Assembly (NCBI GenBank): GCA_022571865.1
Contig: JACZXA010000018.1
Coordinates: forward strand, 1-33,624
Origin: Pseudomonadota bacterium
GTDB lineage: Bacteria; Pseudomonadota; Gammaproteobacteria; Pseudomonadales; Azotimanducaceae
Direction: 5' to 3'
Length of the DNA: 33,624 bases
A model generated the notes under the pieces. It ran no database searches, was not told the origin of the DNA, and saw only the letters and a program-made list of their open reading frames with translations. Of this stretch, positions 27,373-33,624 are shown in pieces. Positions within the stretch are counted from its first letter, which is position 1. Each line of letters opens with the position of its first letter. The position numbers and the translations under genes are program-made.

Positions 27373-28788
27373 CTAACCCTCTGTTGGTCTGGTTCGCAAC
27401 GTTGGCCCCGGAGTATCGATCTGCGCGAAATAGCGTTTGGCAGCTTCTTTGACCTTTGGTGCAAGCAGCAGCGTCGAGATCATGGTCGGAATCGCCATGA
27501 GCGCAAAAGCTCCGTCGATGATACCGATGGCCGCCTCAAGGGTAACCACGCTCGCTACGACAATGAAACCGATGTAAACCCACCGGTAATAATGCTTACG
27601 ATGCGCTCCAAACAGGAAGCTTGCGCACTGCGTGCCGTAGAAGGAATAGGTGAAGATTGTGGTGCTGGCAAAGCAGGCTACACAGACAAACAATATCACC
27701 AGCCCGGGTGTTCCGAGCAGTGCTTGAAATGCGCTCGCCGTCAGCGTGACGCCGCTTTCATCACTCGCCTGCCACACACCGGAGAGCAAAATCATGAATG
27801 CAGTCGCTGAGCACACGAGCAGTGTGTCGATTGCAGGACCAAGCATGGCCACGAGGCCTTCGCGAATAGGCTCCCTGGTGCGCGCGGCACCATGTACCAT
27901 GGATTCCGTGCCAATGCCTGCCTCGTTGGAAAAGGCACCCCGTTGTACTCCGTAGAGGATGACGGTGAGTAATGCGCCTCCTGCAACTGCTTCACCGGTA
28001 AACGCATCGGTCACGATGAGGGCAATAACCGCGGGTAGTTCCGCAATGTTCATTAGCACGGCAACGAGCGCTGTAGAAAGGTACAACGCTGCCATGAAGG
28101 GAACGACACGGCTGGCTACCGTGGCTATGCGTTGTAAACCACCGAATATGACTATTGCTGCGACGAACGCAATGAGGATTCCCGTAATCAAGTTGAAGGT
28201 TGGTTGCGCAACACCCGCTTCCAGGATGCCGAGTTCGACAAATACCACCTCTCGAAGAACTTGTACGAGCTGATTAGCCTGAAATGCAGGAAGGCAGCCG
28301 ATCAGGCCGAAAAACGCAAACATAAGGCCAAGGATGCGGTATTTCGGTGAGAGCGCTTCTCGGATGACATACATCGGGCCGCCCTGCAGATCCCCATTGC
28401 TGTCGCGTCCACGGTACATGACGGCCAGTGAGCAGGTGAAGAACTTGGTCGCGATACCGACGATTGCCGTCATCCACATCCAGAAGATCGCCCCGGGGCC
28501 TCCCACCGTGATGGCGAGAGCAACGCCCCCGATGTTGCCCATACCGACCGTGCCGGCGAGTGCCGATGAGAGCGCTTGAAAATGGCTGATCTCACCGGGA
28601 TCATCCTGGGAATCGTATCGACCCATGAGCAGAGCCGCGGCATGGGAAAAATAGCGAAACGGCGTAAAACCACTGTAGAACAGGAAGAACGAGCCGCCGC
28701 CAAGCAACAGAACCAGTAACCACGGACCCCAGGCATATTGTGAGAAAGCTATTGCAAACGATTGAAATTGCTCAAATATATCTATCAA
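27373..28788 (-). CDS. Alanine/glycine:cation symporter (AGCS family)
   Basis: A 471-residue inner-membrane carrier of the AGCS family with about ten hydrophobic helices. Family blocks include LAGTVGMGNIGGVALAI, the GGPMYVI segment and QRGAFSNEAGIGT. It probably couples sodium or proton entry to alanine or glycine uptake. The start appears to be a TTG at 28788, with CCAGGA immediately ahead at a rather short spacing, so the start is not firm. It lies upstream of the ATP-grasp gene with a 108-base gap; co-transcription is possible but not shown. Confidence 0.92.
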   Translation of the reverse strand: MIDIFEQFQSFAIAFSQYAWGPWLLVLLLGGGSFFLFYSGFTPFRYFSHAAALLMGRYDSQDDPGEISHFQALSSALAGTVGMGNIGGVALAITVGGPGAIFWMWMTAIVGIATKFFTCSLAVMYRGRDSNGDLQGGPMYVIREALSPKYRILGLMFAFFGLIGCLPAFQANQLVQVLREVVFVELGILEAGVAQPTFNLITGILIAFVAAIVIFGGLQRIATVASRVVPFMAALYLSTALVAVLMNIAELPAVIALIVTDAFTGEAVAGGALLTVILYGVQRGAFSNEAGIGTESMVHGAARTREPIREGLVAMLGPAIDTLLVCSATAFMILLSGVWQASDESGVTLTASAFQALLGTPGLVILFVCVACFASTTIFTYSFYGTQCASFLFGAHRKHYYRWVYIGFIVVASVVTLEAAIGIIDGAFALMAIPTMISTLLLAPKVKEAAKRYFAQIDTPGPTLRTRPTEG

Positions 28789-29246
28789 TATCCTGGACCA
28801 GAATCATTCTGCTGGGCAAGGTAAACCTTTTTTGATGTCACCGCACCATGTCTCGTGAGATCAATGAAAATACCTCAGCTAGGAATTTTCTATATTCGAA
28901 TGTGCTCGAAGTGTCAGCATGGCGCCTGTGCAGTTTTTGCCTGGACCTCGCGGCCGCCAAGACGCCAGGTGTTCAGCGCGTTCGCCATGCGAAGCCTCAA
29001 TTCGCAGCTACGGCTATGCCTTCGGTCACGAGCCGTCATGACGACCACGAAGAACTCTGCGTCCTCGTGCCATATCCGGGTTAGCTGCCTTGATGACCGG
29101 CTGAGCAGCTAAACCGGCCGTTTATCGACACGGGTTTGACCCTAACCAGTGGCTCACTGTCTTATATACAATGGTAGGGTTGTTGTTGGATGGCTTGGAC
29201 TGCCGGGTTTGACACACCCTGAATTGTTTGGCCTAGAGGCGACCCT
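28789..29246. other. Intergenic region with a long imperfect palindrome
   Basis: A 458-base gap between the divergent symporter and queF genes. It holds both promoters and a 42-base imperfect palindrome at 29076-29117. Short open frames at 28848-29112 have no family resemblance and are not called. A TTGACA at 29209-29214 could be a -35 element for queF but lacks a good -10. Confidence 0.5.
29076..29117. repeat. Imperfect palindrome, 13-bp arms with one mismatch
   Basis: CCGGGTTAGCTGC at 29076-29088 pairs with GCAGCTAAACCGG at 29105-29117, one G/A mismatch, around a 16-nt loop. No T-run follows in either direction, so it is not an obvious terminator. It could be a protein-binding site or an RNA hairpin in the queF leader. 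It does not match the preQ1 riboswitch pattern. Confidence 0.55.
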
Positions 29247-30068
29247 ATGAACTCCACGAAGCTCCCGTTAGGCAGGGCGGCCCGGAATATCGGAACGTAC
29301 ACGCCATCGCTGCTGTGTGCGATTGAACGAGCCAATGGGCGCGATTCTTTTAACCTGCCAGTAGCGTTACCCTTTAGCGGCGAGGATGTCTGGACCTGTT
29401 ACGAGCTCTCATGGCTCGATGAGCGAGGCAAACCGCAAATAGCAGGTTTGCGAATCAAAGTCAGGTGTACGTCTCCTTGTCTGGTGGAAAGCAAATCGTT
29501 GAAGTTGTATCTCAATTCTTTTGCGCAAACCAAGTTCGCTAACAAAGCAGCTGTGTTGAGCACGCTCGACTCAGATCTAACGGTGGCTTTTCGCGCACCC
29601 ATAATGGTGGAGCTTCTCGAAAGCAGTCAGCTGTCGATCGCCAACCATCAGTTTCCTGGCACCTGTCTGGACGACCTGGAGACTGAAGTGACTCACTACG
29701 AACGGGAACCCATGTTGCTCAGACTCGAAGAGGGTGATGAGCGTATGGTCAAGGAGACACTATTCAGCCATCTGTTCCGCAGCCTCTGCCCCCTAACAGG
29801 TCAGCCCGACTGGGCGTCGGTGAGGGTAGAATATGTGGGACGTCCGATTGTGCGAGAAAGCCTGCTGAAGTACCTGGTTTCGTTTCGAAATCACGCGGCC
29901 TTTCACGAGGCTACCGTGGAGCAGATATTCCTGGATCTGAAAAAATATTGCCGGTGCGAGCAACTGAGTGTACTGGGTTGTTTTTTACGCCGCGGTGGAA
30001 TCGAAATAAATCCATTTCGCTCGGATGTGGAAGAAGTTGCGCCGTTGGTGCGGCTGCCGCGGCAATGA
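29247..30068 (+). CDS. queF: NADPH-dependent 7-cyano-7-deazaguanine reductase
   Basis: A 273-residue two-domain (type II) QueF of the E. coli kind. The QueF-specific TCYELSWLDERGKPQ and LVESKSLKLYLNSF lie in the N-terminal half. The catalytic cysteine is Cys181 in SLCPLTGQPDWASV, with Asp188 in the same block. The C-terminal half has the FHEATVEQIF segment. It reduces preQ0 to preQ1 for queuosine in tRNA. The ATG at 29247 gives a normal N-terminus. No preQ1 riboswitch is recognisable upstream. Convergent with the acyltransferase gene. Confidence 0.95.
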   Translation: MNSTKLPLGRAARNIGTYTPSLLCAIERANGRDSFNLPVALPFSGEDVWTCYELSWLDERGKPQIAGLRIKVRCTSPCLVESKSLKLYLNSFAQTKFANKAAVLSTLDSDLTVAFRAPIMVELLESSQLSIANHQFPGTCLDDLETEVTHYEREPMLLRLEEGDERMVKETLFSHLFRSLCPLTGQPDWASVRVEYVGRPIVRESLLKYLVSFRNHAAFHEATVEQIFLDLKKYCRCEQLSVLGCFLRRGGIEINPFRSDVEEVAPLVRLPRQ

Positions 30069-30141
30069 GAATTGCCACGGTAATAAACAATTACCGGGGT
30101 AACAGAATGCTCTCCCGCGTCAGGTCGGTGCAAGCGTCGAT

Positions 30142-30864
30142 CTAATCGCTCCGCTTCGGCCGCACGATTGTGCGCAGCCAGCCTAGCCAACTGTTGTCCC
30201 CGTGAAGTGAGCGCTCCAGATAGTCGATTTGTCTGTTGAGACTCTGCGCGTCTGCGAGTAAATCCCTGCGCCGGCGCAGCTTCCGTGCGGAGTCGAGCTC
30301 CTTGACCACGGTGGCTGGATTGCCTGCGGCAATGACGTTCGCCGGGATGTCGCGAGTCACAACACTCCCCGCACCGATGATGCTATTGGCACCGATCGAA
30401 ACACCCTTGCAGACAATGGCGCTGTCACCGATCCAGACATTGTCATGAAGCGTGATCTTGTGAGCGTTGCCGATCGGTTTGGTTCTGTCGTAAATGTCAT
30501 GCCAATCGGCGTCGGTCAGGTAGGCGCCAGCGGCAATCATGGTGTTGGCGCAAATCTCTATATGGCAGGCCGAGTCCAGCCGCACGCCGGGGCAGAGCAA
30601 GGCGTAGTCGCCAATATCGATACGACCTTCTTGCTCTCCCTGGCACCACACGGTGAGTTGCACTTTGCGATCCCGAGCGGTAATTACATGCACTCCACGA
30701 CCGAAATGGATATTCGGGCCATGTATTTTGAGATTCCACGGTTTCATGATTGCGGCTTCGGCTCCCATGGAATCGAGGTTGGGTTTGATGAAGTGGTTTA
30801 CGTAGTAGCGTTCAATATGGCGGTGTAAACGCTTAGCCAGGTAGGGGCGATGGTCTTTGCGCAA
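30142..30864 (-). CDS. Left-handed beta-helix acyltransferase
   Basis: A 240-residue hexapeptide-repeat protein. Residues of about 80-200 show the repeating pattern of left-handed beta-helix acyltransferases. The segment HDNVWIGDSAIVCKGVSIG runs into SIIGAGSVVTRDIPANVIAAGNPA, the usual O-acetyltransferase signature. The C-terminus is a charged helical tail. It probably acetylates a sugar or similar acceptor; the substrate is unknown. The start appears to be a TTG at 30864 with no strong ribosome-binding site, so the N-terminus is uncertain. It lies downstream of the disrupted coiled-coil gene on the same strand. Confidence 0.87.
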   Translation of the reverse strand: MRKDHRPYLAKRLHRHIERYYVNHFIKPNLDSMGAEAAIMKPWNLKIHGPNIHFGRGVHVITARDRKVQLTVWCQGEQEGRIDIGDYALLCPGVRLDSACHIEICANTMIAAGAYLTDADWHDIYDRTKPIGNAHKITLHDNVWIGDSAIVCKGVSIGANSIIGAGSVVTRDIPANVIAAGNPATVVKELDSARKLRRRRDLLADAQSLNRQIDYLERSLHGDNSWLGWLRTIVRPKRSD

Positions 30865-31272
30865 TCGTTTTTCTCATCGCTTCCCGGAAGGAGGTTGACT
30901 CTAGCCTATGTTCACAACGACAGCCAGACATCCGAAGCTCGCGTTACAGTTTAAGCCGCGTCTTCATCCGCTGAATCTGCGGGCTGTGCCTGGGCTGGTC
31001 CCTCGGAAGACGCGTCGTTTGGCTCGCTTAAGTGTTTCTGAGTTTGCGGGTTTGTCTGCGTTGAGGCGTTCCCGCAATTGCAGATTTTCCGCTTCCAACA
31101 TTTGGATGCAGATCATCATATCCCGGCTGTCACGAGTAAATTGCTGCAGTAGACTCTTTAGATCCTCACCTTCGGTATTACCTTCGCCTGCAGCAAGGAG
31201 TGCTTCGCGGGCCGATTGCAGCTGTTCAAGGAGGTGCTCGTTTTCACTCCGGAGCTGTTCTTCACCCGCTAG

Positions 31273-31294
31273 CCTGGATTATTCATGAACAAGC
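31273..31294 (+). repeat. Left terminal inverted repeat of the 245-bp element
   Basis: Begins CCTGGATTATTCATGAA and pairs with 31496-31517 at 19 of 22 positions. Confidence 0.85.
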
Positions 31295-31495
31295 TACTGC
31301 GGTCGCCGATAGCAGCAAAACGTCGGGCCTCGCAGGCGGGCGTGCTCCTTCCGGGTGCTCGACGTGCTATCGATGCACGCGCCCGTCCCCATGGGACGGG
31401 ACCCGCGCCCTCCAGTCCGCGCACCCTGCGTTTGTACTACTCTGGCAGTTTGCTTCGCAAACGCTTGCGAATTGCCCTCGACCCAACCTCGCTAC

Positions 31496-31517
31496 GCTTC
31501 TTCGTGAATAATCCGGG
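31496..31517 (-). repeat. Right terminal inverted repeat of the 245-bp element
   Basis: Complement reads CCCGGATTATTCACGAA from position 31517. Read from the coding strand it also encodes the artefactual ARIIHEEA tail of the disrupted protein. Confidence 0.85.
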
Positions 31518-32125
31518 CTAGAACCGTGCCCTCTTCCGGCTCTGGAATCGCGGGCAGGTCGATTCCAAGAGATTCCTCCAGCGTCGAATACACTTCGTAA
31601 AGTCTCACGATGGAAGTATGTTGTGAAGGAGAAGTGCCGATGAGTTTGGCGGAGAGTTCATGTTGATTGGCACGGAGTTCGCGCCAGCTCTCCTTGATGT
31701 TCGAGCCACCACCCAGTTGGGCCGATAAGTCATCTTGGAACGATTTCTTAGGCTTCGACTCGTTTTGCAACACCATTCGCTGAACAACGGTCACTGGATC
31801 GTCGCCGTCAAGTGGGGCGATGCGCCCTTTCAGCCACTCTTTGCGTTCCTCGATGGATTCAAGCTTGGTTTTCGCCTCGGCAAGAACCTGATCGGCTTCA
31901 TCGTGAGATGCCTCCATCCTGGCGAGGTGTTTTTGCAACTCACGATTACGCAGCCAGAACGCGGCCACGATTCCCGTAGCAGTAACGCCTAACTGAATGA
32001 TCGCGAAAAGCGACCAGCTCATGAGTGGGTGGACGGGTTGCAACTCATCTCAAACAGTATAGGTAAGGATTGGCTTGCTACACTTCGCGGTCGAGTTCCG
32101 CTAGCATACTTCGCCCGTGATCAAT

Positions 32126-32236
32126 GGTGACCCAGGTCGGTCCCCTCGCAATGACAAGTTGTGAACTCCGCCAGGCCCGGAAGGGAGCAACGGTAGCAGC
32201 GGCCTCGTGTGCAAGGTGTGGCTGGTTTGGGTTGCC
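32126..32236 (+). ncRNA. ffs: 4.5S signal recognition particle RNA
   Basis: The conserved SRP domain IV is plain: CCAGGCCCGGAAGGGAGCAA followed by GGTAGCAG, matching the GGAAG tetraloop region and the asymmetric internal loop that bind Ffh. The ends pair: GGTGACCCA at the 5' side with TGGGTTGCC at the 3' side, allowing G-U pairs. That gives a rod of about 111 nt, the usual size in gammaproteobacteria. Exact ends are estimated from this pairing. It lies 26 bases before tRNA-Ser. Confidence 0.93.
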
Positions 32237-32262
32237 TCCATCGTCCCGGTTAATGGTGTTTT

Positions 32263-32353
32263 GGAGAGGTGTCCGAGCGGTTGAAGGAGCACGCCTGGAA
32301 AGTGTGTATGGGTTTATAGCCCATCGAGGGTTCGAATCCCTCCCTCTCCGCCA
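32263..32353 (+). tRNA. tRNA-Ser(GGA)
   Basis: The acceptor stem GGAGAGG pairs with CCTCTCC, followed by G and an encoded CCA. The anticodon stem CACGC/GTGTG encloses the loop CTGGAAA with anticodon GGA at 32297-32299. A long variable arm (TATGGG...CCCAT) identifies a class II tRNA. The T-arm is GGGTTCGAATCCC. Length is 91 nt with CCA. It is a plausible integration site for the accessory genes beyond. Confidence 0.97.
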
Positions 32354-32678
32354 TGATATTCTCTAACGTATTGAAAACGTTACGATTGTGTGTTGATGTG
32401 AAAATCGACCTACAAAACAGCCTACAAAAGTATGAGATGTATGCAAAGCACCAGCTCACGTTATTCCCGGAACATCGACACCAACCACTTCCTTTTTCCA
32501 GTATTCAACCATCCGGGAATCCAAACGGGGCGGCCACCCTTATCTCAACTTTTCACTATTTCCAGGGAAAACCAACTCAAAAAGCGCTGTACCTATTCGA
32601 TCTACAGCGTAGTAAAATGGTCAGTCCCTAGGGTTCCTTAAACCTTGGGGCATCGATGCCTCCGAAAGGAGGTATCTG
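32354..32678. other. Post-tRNA region, possible integrase remnant
   Basis: This 325-base stretch directly follows tRNA-Ser and is AT-richer than the core. Where an island integrase would be expected there is only a short open frame at about 32432-32641. It contains STSSRYSRNIDTNH, vaguely like an integrase N-terminus, with continuing similarity in other frames. I consider it a possible decayed integrase start, at low confidence. The 3' end holds the alpA leader hairpin. Confidence 0.25.
32655..32676 (+). promoter_or_regulatory. GAAA-capped hairpin burying the alpA Shine-Dalgarno
   Basis: GATGCCTCC at 32655-32663 pairs with GGAGGTATC at 32668-32676 (nine pairs, one G-U) around a GAAA tetraloop. 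The 3' arm contains the AAGGAGGT-like ribosome-binding site of the gene starting at 32679. In this fold the Shine-Dalgarno is fully paired. Confidence 0.75.
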
Positions 32679-32855
32679 ATGAAGGTGCTATCTAAGAAGG
32701 AGGTACGTAGCCTAGTTCTCTATTCTCCGCAACATATCGCCAGACTCGAGAAGGCTGGGTTGTTCCCAAAGAGAGTTCAGCTTGGTCCGAATCGAGTCGG
32801 GTGGATTGAAAGCGAAGTATTGGACTGGCTCCAAACACGTATCGACGCCAGATAA
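32679..32855 (+). CDS. AlpA-family small DNA-binding regulator
   Basis: A 58-residue protein, MKVLSKKEVRSLVLYSPQHI continuing to ARLEKAGLFPKRVQLG and ending EVLDWLQTRIDAR. It has the AlpA/excisionase winged-helix pattern: a helix-turn-helix near residues 5-25, a FPKRVQLGP turn, then a GWIESEV helix. AlpA proteins are phage or island regulators, often activating an excisive integrase. It has a very strong ribosome-binding site, GGAGGT, that is masked by the leader hairpin. A terminator follows 29 bases after the stop. Its position just past tRNA-Ser supports an island. Confidence 0.85.
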   Translation: MKVLSKKEVRSLVLYSPQHIARLEKAGLFPKRVQLGPNRVGWIESEVLDWLQTRIDAR

Positions 32856-32883
32856 GCCAACACGATAGCTCCGAAATGGAGCC

Positions 32884-32918
32884 GAGGGTGGAAGGGAAAC
32901 CGACCGCCCTCACTTTTT
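32884..32918 (+). terminator. Rho-independent terminator after the alpA-like gene
   Basis: GAGGGTGG at 32884-32891 pairs with CCGCCCTC at 32904-32911 (one T-G wobble) around a 12-nt loop, followed by ACTTTTT. Confidence 0.8.
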
Positions 32919-32938
32919 CTCGAGCTACCTATACGGAC

Positions 32939-32975
32939 GGAGCGGACGGGATTTGAACCCGCTGGTTCAACCAGC
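32939..32975 (-). repeat. tRNA-Ser 3'-end-like fragment (possible att remnant)
   Basis: On the minus strand GCGGG-TTCAAAT-CCCGT forms a T-arm, continuing CCGCTCCG like a tRNA acceptor strand. It resembles the 3' end of the nearby tRNA-Ser with roughly six mismatches in 25. It is preceded by GCTGGTT-G-AACCAGC, a 7-1-7 repeat that could be a variable-arm remnant or an operator. No full tRNA can be folded and no CCA follows. It is inverted relative to tRNA-Ser at 32263, so it is not a simple attL/attR pair with it. Confidence 0.4.
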
Positions 32976-33117
32976 CTAGACCAACTGAAACCGCTAGGTG
33001 CCTGATTTCATTGACCTCGGCTTGACTGCGCTTGGTCTCGATTAGATTGTGGGACAGCAATACTGCATGTGACGATGATACCGGCACTGTGTTCGCCTGG
33101 CTACGCGATCCCCGATG

Positions 33118-33624
33118 TTACGACGGCAATTGTTGGTTCCGAGAACAGATAACTAGTCGCTTTGAACCTCGCGTCATCGCCACATAGAGGTTCTCTGCGT
33201 CCATCCCGTCAGCCTTGAGGATCACGGCCACTTCGGCCTCCAGACCTTTTAGCAGAAGAGTGCTCCCAACGGCACGTCGCGATATACGCCTACCATGCAC
33301 GCGGTTCTGCTCCCGGACCTGAACCGCTGCATCATAGAAACTTTTGTTTGCGCACATTTCGAGCGCCTGGAGACATGATCGAAGAACCGCGGGACGATAG
33401 ACCCTAACGCCGGATTGCGTACTCATTTCCGACAAGAGCCACGCCATGGTTGAACTTGATGGATCCTGACAAAATGCAAGGGCAGCTGATTCGACGCTCT
33501 TCGCTCGTTTACGGTTCTTGCCTTTCTGGATCGTCGAAACCCGATCCAACAACCTCTGTTGCTCAACCTTGGTCATTAGGTTCGAGGCAAAGCTGACGAC
33601 CTTCTTCAGTGCGCCTGCTTCACC
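33118..33624 (-). CDS. UvrD/Rep-like helicase, C-terminal part (cut by window edge)
   Basis: The frame is open from the window edge for 168 residues to a stop at 33118, so the N-terminal helicase core lies outside. The C-terminus has the superfamily 1 pattern GSTLLLKGLEAEVAVIL (motif V region) and NLYVAMTRGSKRLVIC (motif VI), as in UvrD_C_2 domains. An ATG at 33576 exists, but family resemblance continues upstream. Small UvrD-type helicases of this kind are partners of OLD-family nucleases in Gabija-like defence modules. No nuclease is visible here, so that role is only a possibility. It is convergent with the alpA-like gene. Confidence 0.78.
   Translation of the reverse strand, partial: GEAGALKKVVSFASNLMTKVEQQRLLDRVSTIQKGKNRKRAKSVESAALAFCQDPSSSTMAWLLSEMSTQSGVRVYRPAVLRSCLQALEMCANKSFYDAAVQVREQNRVHGRRISRRAVGSTLLLKGLEAEVAVILKADGMDAENLYVAMTRGSKRLVICSRNQQLPS

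Larger units (their letters stand above)
31273..31517. mobile_element. 245-bp non-autonomous inverted-repeat element (MITE-like)
   Basis: Bounded by 22-bp terminal inverted repeats matching at 19 positions, starting CCTGGATTATTCATGAA on the left and CCCGGATTATTCACGAA on the right (complement). Both sides are flanked by CTAG (31269-31272 and 31518-31521), a 4-bp target duplication. It has no transposase frame. An internal hairpin with 8-bp arms CCCGTCCC/GGGACGGG lies at 31382-31400. Terminal CC and a 4-bp duplication recall IS1380-family ends, but that assignment is tentative. It interrupts the coiled-coil gene. Confidence 0.85.
30964..32022 (-). pseudogene. Coiled-coil membrane protein gene split by a 245-bp element
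   Basis: The 5' part (ATG at 32022; a TTG at 32043 is possible) encodes an N-terminal membrane helix (SLFAIIQLGVTATGIVAAFW) and a long charged helical region. It runs to ...PEEGTVLA, then into the element, whose end supplies a foreign tail and a TAG at 31492 (176-residue product). The 3' part resumes at 31268 as a leucine/glutamate-rich coiled coil (EEQLRSENEHLLEQLQ...) ending at a TGA at 30964. Removing the element and one CTAG joins the halves in frame: 505 + 305 = 810 bases, a 269-residue protein. In another frame the extreme 3' end gives a more natural acidic tail stopping at 30951, so an extra one-base frameshift is possible. The family is not recognised; the architecture suggests a membrane-anchored coiled-coil scaffold. 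Confidence 0.8.

Noticed and set aside
30078-30096. CGGTAAT/ATTACCG hairpin after queF as a terminator
   Set aside because: The stem is short and AT-rich and no T-run follows on either strand.
30908-31288. Plus-strand open frame preceded by a near-perfect GGAAGGAGG ribosome-binding site
   Set aside because: It is antisense to the better coiled-coil frame, is rich in Arg/Ser as expected of a shadow frame, and resembles no family.
31285-31521. 78-codon open frame spanning the 245-bp element as a transposase
   Set aside because: Too short, very arginine-rich, and with no transposase motif. The element is non-autonomous.
1-33624. CRISPR array or tandem repeat arrays
   Set aside because: No regularly spaced direct repeats were seen. 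The only tandem pair is the short GAGGTCAGGT duplicate in the btuB terminator.

Overview
The window reads as a chromosomal segment of an aerobic gammaproteobacterium, probably marine or environmental. The grounds are a two-domain-length QueF, a 4.5S-type SRP RNA beside tRNA-Ser, the bfd/bfr pair with Fur boxes, BtuB behind a cobalamin riboswitch, and many acyl-CoA and Rieske catabolic genes. This is inference; no rRNA or other marker gene is present.

Layout. 1-3.2 kb: a serine-hydrolase lipoprotein, a decayed membrane-protein remnant, and a GrdB/PrdB-like selenoprotein whose reading frame crosses an in-frame UGA followed by a perfect stem-loop. 3.6-10.9 kb: homocysteine S-methyltransferase and a catabolic block (SDR, amidohydrolase, crotonase, DUF418, DUF427, MaoC, acyl-CoA dehydrogenase). 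10.9-12.4 kb: iron storage (bfd, bfr, two Fur boxes) and mobA. 12.4-14.9 kb: a TetR regulator overlapping a frameshifted Rieske oxygenase, with a 26-bp palindromic operator in the divergent region towards an exported methyltransferase-like protein. 14.9-17.0 kb: btuB with its riboswitch. 17.1-21.7 kb: a type-B carboxylesterase divergent from a TAXI-TRAP transporter. 21.7-28.8 kb, minus strand: alkyl-sulfatase-like MBL enzyme, transglutaminase, circularly permuted ATP-grasp/alpha-E fusion, and an alanine/glycine:cation symporter. 29.2-30.9 kb: queF and a hexapeptide acyltransferase, convergent.

30.9-33.6 kb is the accessory end. A 245-bp non-autonomous element with 22-bp terminal inverted repeats and a CTAG duplication has split a coiled-coil membrane-protein gene; removing it in silico restores the frame exactly. 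Next come the SRP RNA (ffs) and tRNA-Ser(GGA). Beyond the tRNA the character changes: a possible integrase remnant, a 58-codon AlpA-like gene whose Shine-Dalgarno is buried in a GAAA-capped hairpin, a terminator, an inverted tRNA-3'-end-like fragment, and the C-terminal part of a UvrD-like helicase cut by the window edge. This is probably the edge of a tRNA-anchored genomic island, possibly a defence island.

The least ordinary items are the recoded selenoprotein with its compact SECIS candidate, the element insertion, the SD-masking alpA hairpin, and the ATP-grasp/alpha-E + transglutaminase + alkyl-sulfatase cluster. Function assignments come from motif recognition by eye; no database search was run.
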